DNA of 64,000 nucleotides from contig JAMZAV010000295.1 of assembly GCA_024449915.1 (NCBI GenBank), forward strand, positions 186,001 to 250,000. The letters are read 5' to 3'. Source of the DNA: Sweltsa coloradensis. Its lineage: Eukaryota > Arthropoda > Insecta > Plecoptera > Chloroperlidae. The position numbers and the translations under genes are program-made. How positions within the stretch are numbered: the first letter of the stretch is position 1; every line of letters begins with the position of its first letter. Shown here one piece after another: positions 1 to 10,567 of the stretch. The notes below the pieces were generated by a model. It was given only the letters and a program-made list of their open reading frames with translations. It did not search any database and was not told the DNA's origin.

Positions 1-10
1 TTCTTTTAGA

Positions 11-285
11 TTGATTGATTGGATATTGCTTAACGTCCTATATTTATGCAACTTGGCTAATCGAGACGAAGGGAGGGACGTAAGGGATGACGTGGGGGGA
101 CAAGGGGTGGACAGGCCTAGTGCTGGTCAGAACCAGCCACAAGCGTATGGGGAGGGCAGGGGTTCCCCCACGTCGCGGTCGTCTCCGTCTTGTGTCATCA
201 TCCGTCCGTGTTGTCATTGTCGTCGCCGTCGGGGAGGTAGTCAAAGGGAAGGGGTTCCCCGACGACGACCCAGAGCTCGCTATTA
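11..285 (-). repeat. 3' end of retroposon family I (copy 1)
   Basis: A GC-rich segment matching 62545-62820 in inverted orientation. Both end in a motif like TTGCATAAATATGAGACGT followed by a CAAT/ATC-rich tail; here the tail is at the left edge, so the element reads on the minus strand. A related tail closes the 5S-derived SINE at 45450-45490. This layout fits the 3' end shared by a LINE and its SINEs, but no reverse transcriptase is visible next to it. ORFs across it are incidental. Confidence 0.6.
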
Positions 286-1140
286 GTTTCAGGGAGAAGA
301 ACTTTCCTATTCACGGGCCAAACCACGAGAAGGTTGCGAGTTGGAATTTGATGGTCCCCCTTCTTTTAGATCTTATGCTTTAGCGTGTGTAGGTTTATCT
401 ATATTTTTAAAGTTTTTTTTGTATGTGTTGGATTGTTTAACATGTTGTAAACAACAAAAGACCCCATTAAAATAAAGCGATCCTGATTGTGAATTTAAAA
501 ATACGAGATTCGTCTTATCTACTAGACAAGAGTTAAATGAACACAAACCTTAAAACCGGTTGTAAATTGTCAAAGATTTAACTCTCAGAAACATTGTACT
601 TTTTTCTTTACATGCGCAGAGGTTTCGACAGTCAGGTTTGGTTCGGGTTTGGTCCGGGTCCGGGTCCGGGTCGGGAAAAGACGAGCGTCATAATATGCGC
701 GTGTAAAAAATGTATTGAATTTTATTTGTGAAGAATCTTACCTTATGATTTTCTCCCACTTCAATTATTTTTCTATTGTCTGTATTTTTATTGAATTGCA
801 TTTTGTATACGAGCAGTGTACACAAGAAATTGTCTGGACCGGCACCTCCACCAAAATACTATGTAAATTCTGGACCGGCACCTCCACCATCCCCTATTTT
901 AACTCGTTACACGAAAGTCGAGTGTATTTGTTTTACACACGGTTCTGCACCCAAATATCCGACCCGACCAGAGATTTAGGATACCCGCCCACCACTAGTC
1001 AAAAGTGTTAACATGTTTTCAAAAATGTTCTCTTTTATATGTCGAAATCAACGTCAACTCTAGTTAAGCGGCCACGTGGATCGTGGATGGATTAAAACCC
1101 TACCAACGGTAATAAAAAGAAATATATAAATCAATTCGTA
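286..1140. other. Intergenic, no gene seen
   Basis: AT-rich sequence without a recognisable gene. It holds a short GGGTCC microsatellite at about 648-675. At 833-886 there are two close copies of the CCGGCACCTCCACC motif, which recurs at 5657, 26147, 29219, 38331 and (inverted) 38955. Confidence 0.5.
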
Positions 1141-1530
1141 TTTAGAATCTACCCACTCTGTCACATAACTGATTTTCAGTGGGGGACATTACATTTAAAG
1201 CCGACCAAGCCAACCCTGTAGGCGCCGACACTATCGACGAGCGAACAATGACAAACTTAAGACCGGTATATTTAAGTAGGAAACACCGATCAATCTAGAT
1301 GGACACGATTCCACCCGCGGCCAGCGCCAGAACCAACAAGGCTGATTCGGAACAAAATTATAATTTATTATGCTCCTCGTTGCTAGGACGGCTCCGAAGT
1401 CGCCGTTTACAAATTTCCAAGCCAAGAACTTATAACTATGTCTAAATCAGAATGTAAAAAAACTTCTGCCTACAGAGAGAATCGAACCCAGGAAGCAGAG
1501 ACACTCTCCACAAGATCAACGAACCACACA
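1141..1530 (-). repeat. tRNA-derived SINE family E
   Basis: A diverged copy of the SINE seen best at 19914-20317 and 54854-55257. Read on the minus strand, a tRNA-like head (B box close to GGTTCGATTC near 1480-1490) is followed by a body containing GGAGCCGTCCTAGCAACG. It ends with the conserved block CCCACTGAAAATCAGTTA near 1165-1185. The pol III-type head plus conserved body supports a SINE. Confidence 0.75.
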
Positions 1531-1554
1531 ACCAATAGTTGCAAATACAATTTT

Positions 1555-1625
1555 GTCAAGCTTTGCAAGGATGCAGTCATGGGGCAAAGTAAACTTTTGA
1601 ATTAAATGTGCACAAATGTAGAAGT
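1555..1625. repeat. Fragment of foldback element (49081 family)
   Basis: Resembles one arm of the foldback at 49081-49420 (GCTTTGCAAGGATGCAGTCA, then an ACAAATGTAG block). It lies between a SINE and a Helitron-like end. Confidence 0.5.
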
Positions 1626-1781
1626 CAACTGTAAGGTCATAATGCGTCAATCTAGTCAATGATAGACTAGGGAAGAAAAACCCATGCTGAATCCAGCCTT
1701 AGGTATAGGGGGAGGAAATGAAATGTTACCGGGTATACTCAACACATGACTCGCTCACTCGAAACTTTGGCGTTCTCCTAG
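1626..1781 (+). mobile_element. Helitron-like 3' end, family C fragment
   Basis: Carries the family C blocks GTCAACTGTAAGG..ATAATGCG and ACTCAACACATGACTCGCTC. It ends CGTTCTCCTAG with T as the next base, as in the other Helitron-like 3' ends in this window. The left part is missing. Confidence 0.6.
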
Positions 1782-1789
1782 TTAGGTAA

Positions 1790-2025
1790 ATCGTACATGA
1801 CGTAATGAAATAATTGTTTTGAATCGGCCTTGTTGATTCTGGCGTTGATCCGCGGTTGTTCGCACTGTCCATACCACTGATTGCAATGTTTCCTATTAAA
1901 AATATCGATCTTTGGTTGGTTATCGCTCACTCGTCGATTGCGTCGGGGTCTACAAGGTTGGCTTGGTCGCTTTGGTTTACTGTCCCCCACTGAAAATCAG
2001 TTATATAACTGAGTGTGTAGACTCT
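1790..2025 (+). repeat. SINE family E, 5'-truncated
   Basis: Plus-strand 3' half of family E, from the TTGTTGATTCTGGCGTTGAT block to the terminal CCCCCACTGAAAATCAGTTA block. The head is absent. With the copy at 1141-1530 it forms an inverted pair. Confidence 0.75.
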
Positions 2026-2272
2026 TAACACGAATACCGGTAATTTTGACCATTATTTTTTAATAATTAATATTAACTTAAAGATATAAAATAATGTGCG
2101 AGAAGTGTGACAACAATATCATTAGTAATTTGCTTTTTAATGTCGGCGAACAATCATTTTATGGTCTGGAAATGAATATCAATACATTTTTGGAACTGTT
2201 TTAGTTTTAATGTGTGGATGTTTACACTTCATGTAAACAAATGTTTTCTGCGTAGTCGACTAGCAATGCGCC

Positions 2273-2398
2273 TGAGTGGATGTGCTCTTTGTATTTCGGG
2301 TGCACTCTACAGTCTGAGTGGATGTGCTCTTTGTATTTCGGGTGTACTGCCTCCAGATGAGTGGATGGTCTCTTTGTATTTCGGGCGTACCGCCACGA
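2273..2398. repeat. Three-copy minisatellite, period 42-43 bp
   Basis: Three units begin at about 2273, 2315 and 2358, each TGAGTGGATG.. followed by CTCTTTGTATTTCGGG. The 42-bp period keeps frame, so a short repetitive ORF spans it (2212-2403). Nothing else supports it being coding. Confidence 0.8.
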
Positions 2399-3091
2399 GA
2401 TAGTTCAGTCACAGACACAGTCATTCCATTACTAGGGCATTCTTTCTCCTCGATCTGCTCGAGAGCCGATGCGCGCTCTGTGTGCCGCGCCGTGAAACTA
2501 CCCCTGTCAACCCCATGCTCGCCGACATGTGCACTTGAGCCGGCTCGTACACGAATCAAATTGTTTTTATATTGATAGACAGAGAGAGAGGGCAGGTCGT
2601 TGACAGCCTACACGTCTTGTAGGGACAGAGACCCATCTTTAAAGTAAGGTTTCGTGGAGAAACTCATTGTCTACGTATTTCATAGAATATAAACGAAAAA
2701 TATAATAATGAAATGCAATTTTAGGTTTTGCGTCGGATATGTAATACATAAATTCATGTATTGAAAGGTGCACCTTACCCTCCAACCCCCGCCCCCATCG
2801 GGCCATCACCAGTATAACGCTATCTTTAATCTCTATAAATCACCCATGGAATAACACTATTCTTGTGAGACCACATTGTTAGACCTTCTAGCGGCTAGCT
2901 AACCCAAACTCTAATTTGACATTACGTTTGAAATATTATACATTGCCTTTGATTTTTGATATTTAAAAAAAATGGAGAAGCTTGTTAATTTATAATAAAA
3001 TACTTTCACATAGTATTTATTAGCAATCCTGTCCAGGACTTCCAGGACCTTCCTTTGTACTGACTTAACAAAGTATAACTGAACAAGTTCC
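2399..3091. other. Intergenic, no gene seen
   Basis: No gene, RNA or convincing element identified. There is a short AGAG run near 2580 and AT-rich sequence elsewhere. Confidence 0.4.
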
Positions 3092-3232
3092 CATTTAGAG
3101 TCTAGCCACTTAGTTACAGAACTGATTTTCAAAAGCCGACCAAGCCAACTCTGCAGGCGCCGACACCATCGACGAGCGAACTATGATCAACTAGAGACCG
3201 GCATATTTAAGTTGGAAACACCGAACAATCAA
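3092..3232 (-). repeat. SINE family E, 3' fragment
   Basis: Contains the terminal block (AGTTACAGAACTGATTTTCA) and the adjacent GCCGACCAAGCCAACTCTGC block of family E. The tRNA-like head is missing. Confidence 0.7.
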
Positions 3233-3972
3233 GTTTATTTTGTATGTGAGGATATTGGGAGGGAAAACATCTAAACTAAAGACAATTTTATAGGATTATC
3301 CCAGCATTTGGTCTTTGACTGAAGAAAACCTTAACACCTCTATGATTGACTTCCAGTCTCAAAACGGTGACCTCCCCTTCATCTCCATCCCCCGTAGAAC
3401 GCTATCGTTTATCTCTCCCTGCAATCACATTTTTTACAGTTTTCAATTCAATGCCGTTATTTCAAAGTTATTCAAATAATACTTTGTGTAAGAATGCCAT
3501 ACTATTTATTTTATCTGCATTATACTAATGATCTGGGAAGTTGACAACTCTGACTTTCATTGTAGACGATCACACAAAGGAATAAACCACTTCTTTAGTC
3601 ATATTTGACGTGAAAGTTATGTTTCTGAAAGCGCCAGGTGGCTGAAATGGCCTCGTTTAATTTAATATGAGGGAATCCCCGCTGTGCTATGCGCAATAAA
3701 TCTGCGCATAGCAGGACGCCGGTCACGCGACCCGTACATAGGCTATTTAAGAGTCTGCAATACCAGTGATTTTTTTCTGGAACTTTTCCTGAAGCCAGTT
3801 TTTATCAGATTGTTACCAGCCTTTGCACATGTTATGGTATGTATATACAGTCTTCTATAGAAGCACATTTTTTCAAACCATCACAAACAAATCTAAATAA
3901 ATTTAATGGATTTTAATGATGTAAAATCATCAAAATTGGTAAATTTCGGAATTTATTTGTGTATAATGCGCA
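3233..3972. other. Intergenic; small hairpin at 3685-3715
   Basis: No gene seen. A short inverted repeat GCTATGCGCA..TGCGCATAGC at about 3687-3711 could form a hairpin, followed by a GC-rich patch. Confidence 0.4.
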
Positions 3973-4850
3973 ATAATTACACGAGAGAGCGCTGAACAGA
4001 ATGCACTGAAATTTTAAACAGACATCCGGTACACGTTTACTAAGAACTGCTAACAAAATCAGCTAGATCCATTGCGATTTAAACCTACAACAAATAATAA
4101 ATTGGAAAATTGACTGCGAAGGTGTAGGAAATATTCTTACGAAACTGGTTTTGTTTTGGAAAAAAAAATGTTTGTTATTTGTCTGGCTGTAAAAATGCAG
4201 TGCCCAAGGTGTAATGAAACTTGCACGCTCAAGGTACCCCCGAATTCCGCTCGGAGGTTGAGTAAACCTTGCAATATTTACACGTATTTCGTACTGGCTA
4301 TGTTTTCCATAGTATTGTCACAGATGATAAGACTGCATTGCGTTAGATGCATTTCAAAACTTGTTAATTTAAAATACAAGCCAGAAATTACCAAATCTTC
4401 CCCGACCGGGATTGAACCAAGGTCTTCCAGATTCCGGGTATATGGGCGCCTTAGCCAACTAGACTAGGAAAACGCCAAAGTCGTTGTTAAACGAGTGAAC
4501 GAGTCATGTGTTGAGTACCCGGGAACATTTGCAATTAAGTTTGATAATTATATTGGTATTAATAAAATAGTTTTTAAGTTTATTTGTTATAAGGGCACGT
4601 CAACTGTAAGGCCATAATGCGCCACTCTAGCCTATGATAGGCTAGTTATGAAGTATAAATAATATTTGAGGGGTTTAAGTTTAGTAAGTTGGTATAAGGG
4701 CACGTCAACTGAAGGCCATAATGCGCCACTCTAGCCTATGATAGGCTAGCCGCTAGGGAGGACTAAAGTTGGGGGAAGAAAGGGAATGTTACCGAGTACT
4801 CAACACATGGCTCACTCACTCGTCTAACAGCGACTTTGGCATTAGTTTAC
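3973..4850 (+). mobile_element. Helitron-like family D, degenerate copy
   Basis: Aligns in order with the complete D copy at 34221-35073: the GCTGAAATTTTAAACAGACA block, AGAACTGCTAACAAAATCAG, an internal reverse tRNA-like block at about 4400-4462, then the embedded family C segment. The sequence around GGCCATAATGCGCCACTC occurs twice (about 4605 and 4708), a local duplication of about 100 bp. The 3' end is decayed: CGACTTTGGCATTAG instead of CGTTTTCCTAG. Confidence 0.7.
4400..4470 (-). repeat. tRNA-like block inside family D
   Basis: On the minus strand this reads TAGTTGGCTAAGGCGCC (A-box-like), then about 30 nt later a B-box-like GGTTCAATCCC. The same block lies in D copies at about 9238-9300 and 34735-34803, and alone at 5383-5440. 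It is a tRNA-derived module carried by D, not a tRNA gene. Confidence 0.6.
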
Positions 4851-4852
4851 CT

Positions 4853-5089
4853 ATTAGAAATATAGCAATCAATGGTATGGACAGTGCGAACATCCGCGGA
4901 TCAACGCCAAAATCAACCAGGTCGATTCAGAGCAACTGAATTTATTATGTGCCTCGATGCTAGTACGGCTCCAAAGTCACCGTTTACAAATTCGTAACCC
5001 AAGAACTGATGGACTTAAGTCCAAACCGTTCAAAAACTTAGGCCTTCTGCATAGGTTCAGCGACGCTAACAACAAGACCAACGAGCCAC
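4853..5089 (-). repeat. SINE family E, partial
   Basis: Retains the tRNA-like head end (GCTAACAACAAGACCAACGA at the right edge) and the middle of the body. It is truncated at the 3' terminus where it abuts the decayed D element. Confidence 0.7.
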
Positions 5090-5235
5090 GATAGTTTTGA
5101 CTGTTATAATGTTGTTGACATTTTTTTGTTATATTTTAAAATAAGTATATTGTTTTTTATAAGGTTGGCAGTCACCAAGTGTGTTTGGAGCTATGCTATT
5201 TTCTGTCATCCTCATGATATGACACCTATTATTAA

Positions 5236-5382
5236 CAAGGAAAACGCCAAAGTCGTTGTTAGACGATTGAGCGAGCCATGTGTTGAGAACTCTGTAACAT
5301 TCCCTTTCCTCCTTCTACCTAAGGCTGGATCCAGCATGTGAGTTTCCCCCCTCGTCTAACAACGACTTTGACGTTTTCCTAG
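5236..5382. mobile_element. Helitron-like family C, two-ended short copy
   Basis: Starts AAGGAAAACGCCAAAGTCG and ends CGACTTTGACGTTTTCCTAG, so both ends are inverted copies of the same 3' terminus. The next base is T. A tRNA-like module (TCTAGTTGGCGATGGCGCC) follows at once, as in family D. Confidence 0.65.
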
Positions 5383-5732
5383 TCTAGTTGGCGATGGCGC
5401 CTTTATACCTGGAATGTGGGATACCCCAGGTTCAAAAAACGGTCGAGTATTAATATCTGGAAAATTTTTATAGAACATTGTATTGAAATGCATACAATAC
5501 TATATGACAAACAGCATGTAGCCTATACGAAGTAAGTGTAAAGATTTGATTGTTTACTCAATCTCCTGGCGGAATTTTTATAAACCCTGAGCGTGGAGAT
5601 TTGTTAAACTTTTTTGTTATAAAAAAATCACGTATGCCTACTGTGCCTACTGAGTACCCGGCACCTCCACCAAAAATATCACATTTGCTATTTGAAACAT
5701 TTTTTCGACAGATTACGATGAATTTGACTTAA
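5383..5732. other. tRNA-like module then unassigned AT-rich DNA
   Basis: 5383-5440 carries the D-type tRNA-like module in plus orientation (A-box-like TAGTTGGCGATGGCGCC, B-box-like GGTTCAAA). The rest shows no gene. A CCGGCACCTCCACC motif lies at 5657-5672. Confidence 0.5.
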
Positions 5733-5908
5733 CTAGGGAAACGCCAAAGTAGTTGTTAAACGAGTGAGTGAGTCATGTGTAAAGTACTCGGTATCATTTC
5801 CCCATACTAGGTTAGATCCAGCATTAGGTATATGGGAGAAAAGGGTATGTTCCCGGGTACTCAACACTTGGCTCACTCACTCGTTTAACGACTTTGGCGT
5901 TTCCCTAG
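5733..5908. mobile_element. Helitron-like family C, complete two-ended copy
   Basis: 176 bp bounded by CTAGGGAAACGCCAAAG on the left and CTTTGGCGTTTCCCTAG on the right, flanked by TTAA and TTTAAA. Both ends carry the CGAGTGAGTGAGTC block in inverted orientation. It looks like a MITE but is built from two 3' ends. Confidence 0.75.
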
Positions 5909-6333
5909 TTTAAATTGAACATTCAAAATGCGAATCGTGTTCAAAACGTATTAGCATGAAACATTAACAAATTTCCAAGATAAAACAAAATCAGCTAATT
6001 TTTTCCACCATTTAACACCCCTCAAAAATAATATGTGGGTGTAAAATTATAAAAAAAGTTCGCACTAACGGGCATCAAACCCCAACCCTCCGTGCGGTAG
6101 GCTAAATGCTTACCACTAGGCCATGCCAGCCACATAAATCCCGTCCCGCTAGCTGCTACTACACAAAATGCTATCGATATTTTAAAAAAAATCACATTTT
6201 TATTTATTGTAGGCCTAGGGTTAATTTGCAATGGATATAGGTAGCTGATTTTGTTAACAGTTCTCAGTAAAATGTCTGCTTAAAATTTCAGCGCAATCTG
6301 TTCAGCGATCCGGCTGATTTTCGACGTGCAGAC

Positions 6334-6370
<37 letters not shown>

Positions 6371-6435
6371 TAATCACAGAATAAACGCCGTTAGAGTTAA
6401 ATGGAGACACTCCGTCGCTTCGCTCCCTCGTTTAA
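5909..6435 (-). mobile_element. Helitron-like family D, reverse copy
   Basis: Its 5' end is at 6435: read on the minus strand it begins TTAAACGAGGGAGCGAAGCG. It then passes an AGAC-type microsatellite (6336-6372), the AATCAGCCGGATCGCTGAAC block and AGAACTGTTAACAAAATCAG. A tRNA-like module at about 6058-6145 (A-box-like TGGCCTAGTGGTAAGC; B-box-like GGTTTGATGCC) completes the preserved order. The 3' terminus is not recognisable. Confidence 0.65.
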
Positions 6436-6596
6436 TTATAATGGAATTAAGAACTGTGATGTTCATTGATTCCAAATATAATAACTCAAAATTATGTGAA
6501 TTTAAAGACAAAATTATATTCCATAAATAATCTTAAACTTGTTGAAAAAATTATTTGTATACGCAATCATTTAACTGATACAAACATCTAAAGAGT

Positions 6597-6602
6597 TTAT
6601 TT
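6597..6602 (-). promoter_or_regulatory. Candidate polyadenylation signal of the F-box gene
   Basis: AATAAA on the minus strand, about 150 nt beyond the stop codon at 6749. It is the nearest canonical signal, and no other gene is nearby to claim it. Confidence 0.5.
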
Positions 6603-6748
6603 GAAGGGAATAGTAATAGGCTACAACTTCCAGTGACTTGCCATGATAATAAGCTAGGTAATTATTAATTTTTTGCTCTCCGAGTCAACTTGTGTTTCAT
6701 GGTCCAACTTCTGAGAGTAGGCCTACAAAAATATCCTATATTTGTCCA

Positions 6749-7960
6749 TTACATGTATTTTATCTGTAGTTTAGATATTAGTTGCTTTATTTGAGATACA
6801 GACTCCCATCTTCTGGGATCATAGTGGAAGATGATCAATTTATTAAGACGAGGAAGATACTCTGGGATCAGAAGAATTGCATCAGTACCACCCTTATGAT
6901 ACGGGTTGTAAAGACGCAGCTCTTGAAGTTGGTGGCACTCCTTGATTATGGTTTGTAACACCTTAAAGTCAGTATCTGTATAACATGCTGATATCGAAAT
7001 AATCTTCAGGTTTTTGAGGTGAAAGCCGATTGCCTTTACCACCGGGTCTGTGACTTTGCATCCAATCAACTTGAGCGACACGAGATTCGTCCAGGTGCCA
7101 GATGCAAACAAATGGATCCAATTATTCGTATCCACATTACAGTAAACTAATTGCAGTCGGCACAGGTTGGGCATCGACCCGATGACGAGCAAACCCTCAC
7201 TAGACACAATCCTCGGGTGGAAGATGGACAACTCTTCCAGGCGGTCACACTTCTTCAGCGCTTTGAAAGCATCTAGATACCAGGCGCCATGTTGTAGAGT
7301 CAGGCAGCGTATGGTCTTAGAGAACCGCTTGCACAAACCTATGATCTCCTTGTCGGATAAAGTACGAGCTTGATTAGTTATTGATTCATCGTATATCTGA
7401 AGGTCCTCGAGATCAAGACTGCTGTTGAGGAGGTGCGACACTGCCTGGTAGCTGTGCCTTCTGCCGTTTATTAAATGCACAGTTCTCAAATGGGGGAGAC
7501 TAACAAGTGATTTGTAAAATACCTCTCCATCTCCACACACATAATAGCCTTTAAGTTTCAAAGTATGTAGATTGCTACAGTTCTGTGTTATCTCCTTCAT
7601 AAAAGACAACTTTATACAAGTAGGTTCACAGTACGAGTCAGACCGATCCAAATCGAAGACACGTATCTGGTGATTATATTGGCAGACCTGCTCTAAGATT
7701 TTGTTAAAGTTTTCCTGGTCAACTAGTCTGAGTTTCTTGAGCAACGGCGCCCGCCTGAGGAGCTTGATGGTCGTCTCGGTGCTGACCTCGCCTCCTTTGA
7801 GCTCGAGCTTCTTATAAAGCAATGGGTCTTTACATGCATCCTCCCAATGTATACATACCTTAGATACTGTCTCGCACAGAAACGTGGGGCTGAGATATGA
7901 AAACACTTCGAGGAGGACCTCACGAGGGAGACTATGGATGTTACAGCTTGAGGACATCAT
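6749..7960 (-). CDS. F-box / leucine-rich-repeat protein
   Basis: A 403-residue, intron-free reading frame. Residues 9-53 form an F-box (LPREVLLEVFSYLSP.., then the W at 39 and LLYKKLEL), the segment that binds Skp1 in SCF ubiquitin ligases. From about residue 65 to 375 there are degenerate leucine-rich repeats of the amino-acid/cysteine type (for example LHTLKLKGYYV, LEELSIFHP, LCRLQLVYCNV, LVSLKLIGCKV, LQELRLYNP), the usual substrate-binding solenoid. There is no signal peptide or membrane segment, so a cytosolic or nuclear substrate receptor is expected. I chose the first ATG of a Met-Met pair because the F-box follows directly; the second ATG is equally possible. A decayed relative lies at 35438-36300, so the family is locally multicopy. 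The substrate is unknown and no named orthologue can be assigned. Confidence 0.9.
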   Translation of the reverse strand: MMSSSCNIHSLPREVLLEVFSYLSPTFLCETVSKVCIHWEDACKDPLLYKKLELKGGEVSTETTIKLLRRAPLLKKLRLVDQENFNKILEQVCQYNHQIRVFDLDRSDSYCEPTCIKLSFMKEITQNCSNLHTLKLKGYYVCGDGEVFYKSLVSLPHLRTVHLINGRRHSYQAVSHLLNSSLDLEDLQIYDESITNQARTLSDKEIIGLCKRFSKTIRCLTLQHGAWYLDAFKALKKCDRLEELSIFHPRIVSSEGLLVIGSMPNLCRLQLVYCNVDTNNWIHLFASGTWTNLVSLKLIGCKVTDPVVKAIGFHLKNLKIISISACYTDTDFKVLQTIIKECHQLQELRLYNPYHKGGTDAILLIPEYLPRLNKLIIFHYDPRRWESVSQIKQLISKLQIKYM

Positions 7961-8239
7961 CTTAAAACCAGTTTACATCCGACTGTAAAACTTCGATATA
8001 AGTGTTGAAAAAACTATAACATAGATAAATAAACCAAAGAAACAAAATCATAACCTGTCAATAAAAACAAACGCAACAATAACATGCATTTGTTAGGGCA
8101 AGACTGTTTGATACTTTAGGGGTAGTATCTATGCTTTAGGGCAAGGTCCAGTGAATACTTTGAACATTTATGTGATAAATATAAATATAAAAATACATTC
8201 ATATTTAAGAGAATAAATTGATGCACATTAAATTTCAAA
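7961..8239. other. Upstream region of the F-box gene
   Basis: 280 bp of AT-rich sequence between the start codon and a SINE fragment. It presumably holds the promoter and 5' UTR, but I see no convincing TATA box or splice site. Confidence 0.4.
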
Positions 8240-8430
8240 CATACACACACTATCGACGAACGAACAATGGCTTACTAAGGACCAGAATTTTAGATAGGAA
8301 ACACCGACGAAACAAGTTGGACACGATTCTTCACGGAGGCGACTACAAAATCAACAAACTAATTATTCTGAGCAACATTGGAATTTATTATGTTCATCGT
8401 TGCTAGGACGGCTTCATAGTCTCTGTTTAC
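8240..8430 (-). repeat. SINE family E, diverged fragment
   Basis: Matches the central body of family E (ACTATCGACGAACGAACAATGG; TGCTAGGACGGCTTCATAG). Head and tail are missing, and it ends where the C element begins. Confidence 0.6.
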
Positions 8431-8433
8431 ACA

Positions 8434-8735
8434 CTAGGAAAACGCAAAAGTCGTTGTTAGACGAGTGAGCGAGTCCTGTGTTGAGTACTCTGTAACATTT
8501 CCCTTCCCTCCCCTTAGCTAAATTTTGATCTAGCATGGGTCTTTACCCCCTAGCCTATCATAGGCTAGAGTGGCGCATTATGGCCTTACAGTTGACGCGC
8601 CCTTATAGGCCTACCAACTATACTCAATACTCTTTATACGGACCTCATATATCAAACAACTTCAATGCAAATGTACCCGGGTACTCAACACATGTCTCGC
8701 TCACTCGTCTAATAACGACTTTGGCGTTTTCCTAG
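8434..8735. mobile_element. Helitron-like family C, complete two-ended copy
   Basis: 302 bp, from CTAGGAAAACGCAAAAGTCG to CGACTTTGGCGTTTTCCTAG. The inverted termini of about 55 bp include the CGAGTGAGCGAG and TGTGTTGAGTAC blocks. Flanking bases are A on the left and T on the right, with no target duplication. The centre carries the GGCCATAATGCGCCACTC block, here inverted, that is found in D elements. Confidence 0.8.
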
Positions 8736-8738
8736 TTA

Positions 8739-9440
8739 TTAGACGAGTGAGCGCAGCGAACGTAGTCTACAACGCAAGTCGAACGGGCCTTTTTTGTAAA
8801 TTTTTGTATAATATTTGTTTGTTTGTCCGGTCCCATACGGCCGAACGGCCAAATAGATTGAGCTGAAATTTTAAACAGACATCCGTGACCAGGTCAGATC
8901 TGCTAGCAAAATGAGCAAAACCCGTTGCGATTTAAAGCTACAAGAAGAAATTAATTGAAAAAGTAGGCTTAAAATGTGTTGGTTTTATTTTAACAATGGT
9001 TTTGTTTTTGAAAAAATAAAAATTGCATGCGGTGACCAAGGTGTATCGAATCTTGCACGCTCAAGGTACCCCCAAATTCCTCTCGGATATTGAGTTAATC
9101 TGGCAATATTTACACGCATTTCATACTGGCTATGTTTTTCATAGAAATGTCACAAATTAATGATAGTCTTCTCTGCGTTATATGCATTTAAAAACATTTT
9201 AAATTATTTTTTAAATACAATCCAGAAGTTACAAATCATTCCCGGCCAGGGGATTGAACCCAGGTCTCCCAAATTTGGGTATAAGGGCGCCTTAGCCATC
9301 AAGACTAGGAAAGCGCCGAAGTCGTTGTTAGACGAGTGAGTGAGCCATGTGTTGAGTACCCGGTATCATTCCCTTTTCTACTCCTATATACCTAAGACTG
9401 GATCTAGACAGCGTTGGTCTTTCCTCCCTATACCCTTTGC
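8739..9440 (+). mobile_element. Helitron-like family D, 3'-truncated copy
   Basis: Begins TTAGACGAGTGAGCGCAGCG three bases after the C element. It continues through GAGCTGAAATTTTAAACAGA, CAAGAAGAAATTAATTG and the reverse tRNA-like module (about 9238-9300), then enters the embedded C segment (CTAGGAAAGCGCCGAAG at 9306). It loses similarity near 9440 before any 3' terminus. Confidence 0.7.
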
Positions 9441-9708
9441 ACATATACCAAACAATCGTCTGTGAATTCGTGAGTCCAGTCCTTTTTCTTAGCCATCACA
9501 CGCTCTATGCGTGTGATTTCCCTTTATTGCAAAGATGCATGATGGAATAATTTTTATTACTGGTCGCCTTTAAAAACATTTAGTTACAGATCACTCGGTC
9601 CAGTTCGTAAAAGTCCACTCGACCAAAGGTCCACATCCCAAAATGTTCCCGAGCATTTGATGAGTTTTTCTTTACGATGTCTTGTTCTGTTCTGTGGCGT
9701 GGAAAATA
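9441..9708. other. Intergenic, nothing recognised
   Basis: No gene, RNA or element boundary seen apart from the 3' end of the next element at 9709. Confidence 0.4.
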
Positions 9709-10271
9709 CTAGGTAAACGCTCAGTTGGACGCGTTGTTGAGCGAGCACCGGTACGTGCAACATGACCCGAGTACGACATTCCCATAAGGCCCATCACACA
9801 GTGTAGGCCTAACTGGATATTGACATTGTACACTATATACTATTCCAAGATCTTTGCATTGTACTAATTCACGTCATGCCTTCTAAAGTGTATCTTTGTA
9901 TCTTCACTGCCTCCTTCATTTTTTAACATCATTTTTCGAATTATGATTACCAATAAGTCTTTAAGGTCTTGACCGATTTAGCTGAAAATTAGGAAAATAG
10001 GAGAGAATGTTGTACTTATTAACCCTGCAAAATTTTATAACGATCGGAACATTTTTTTTTTTTTTTTTTTTTTTTTATAAACAACGATCGGATTTTGTCC
10101 AAAAACTATACAGCAACCCGCCTAGGTGGTATGTACATGTGTGAAAAATTTCAGGTCGATCAGAGAAACGGTGCGACCTGTATCGAAGCAGTAACAGAAA
10201 AAAAAAAAAAAAAAAAAAACAGACATTCGAGCCATAAGAGTCAAGTGGAGACGCTCGCTACGCTCGCTCAA
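9709..10271 (-). mobile_element. Helitron-like family G, complete copy
   Basis: 563 bp read on the minus strand. The 5' terminus is TTGAGCGAGCGTAGCGAGCG, preceded by A. The inverted form of that terminus, GCTCGCTCAA, lies just inside the 3' end and is followed by the hairpin AACGC..GCGTT and then CTAG, with T as the next base. The interior carries two long A/T homopolymers (10053-10076, 10198-10219) and the shared CGATCGGA-type motif. No coding capacity. A second 3' end of this family is at 37060-37140. Confidence 0.8.
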
Positions 10272-10567
10272 TCATCGAGGTCGTAAGATACCAGATTCTC
10301 TCCCTACTCGTGTTGACTCTAACCAACGACAGGGACTGGAGCCCGAGTTTTGAAAACATACGTTTGCAGTCACCTCTACCAAAAGTATGTTTCCAGCTGA
10401 ATACAAGTTTTTAAAATCACTATAAACAAATTATCAAACCACGAGCTTTACGACCGTGGGTGGAAACATACGTTTCGAACCGTATACGTTGTGATTTGAA
10501 AACTTGCACGCGGCTCAAAACGCACGTTTTGGTAGTCACGTGACCCTTCAAGTCACTCTAGGCGTAA
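10272..10567. other. Short inverted arms around CATACGTTT
   Basis: Imperfect inverted repeats built on GAAACATACGTTT (10353, 10472) and ACCAAAA/TTTTGGT (about 10378, 10529). They may be the remains of a small foldback split from 11326 onward by element B1. No gene. Confidence 0.4.

Noticed and set aside
2212..2403. A short Cys-rich repeat protein
   Set aside because: The repetition comes from a 42-bp minisatellite; no signal peptide or conserved start.
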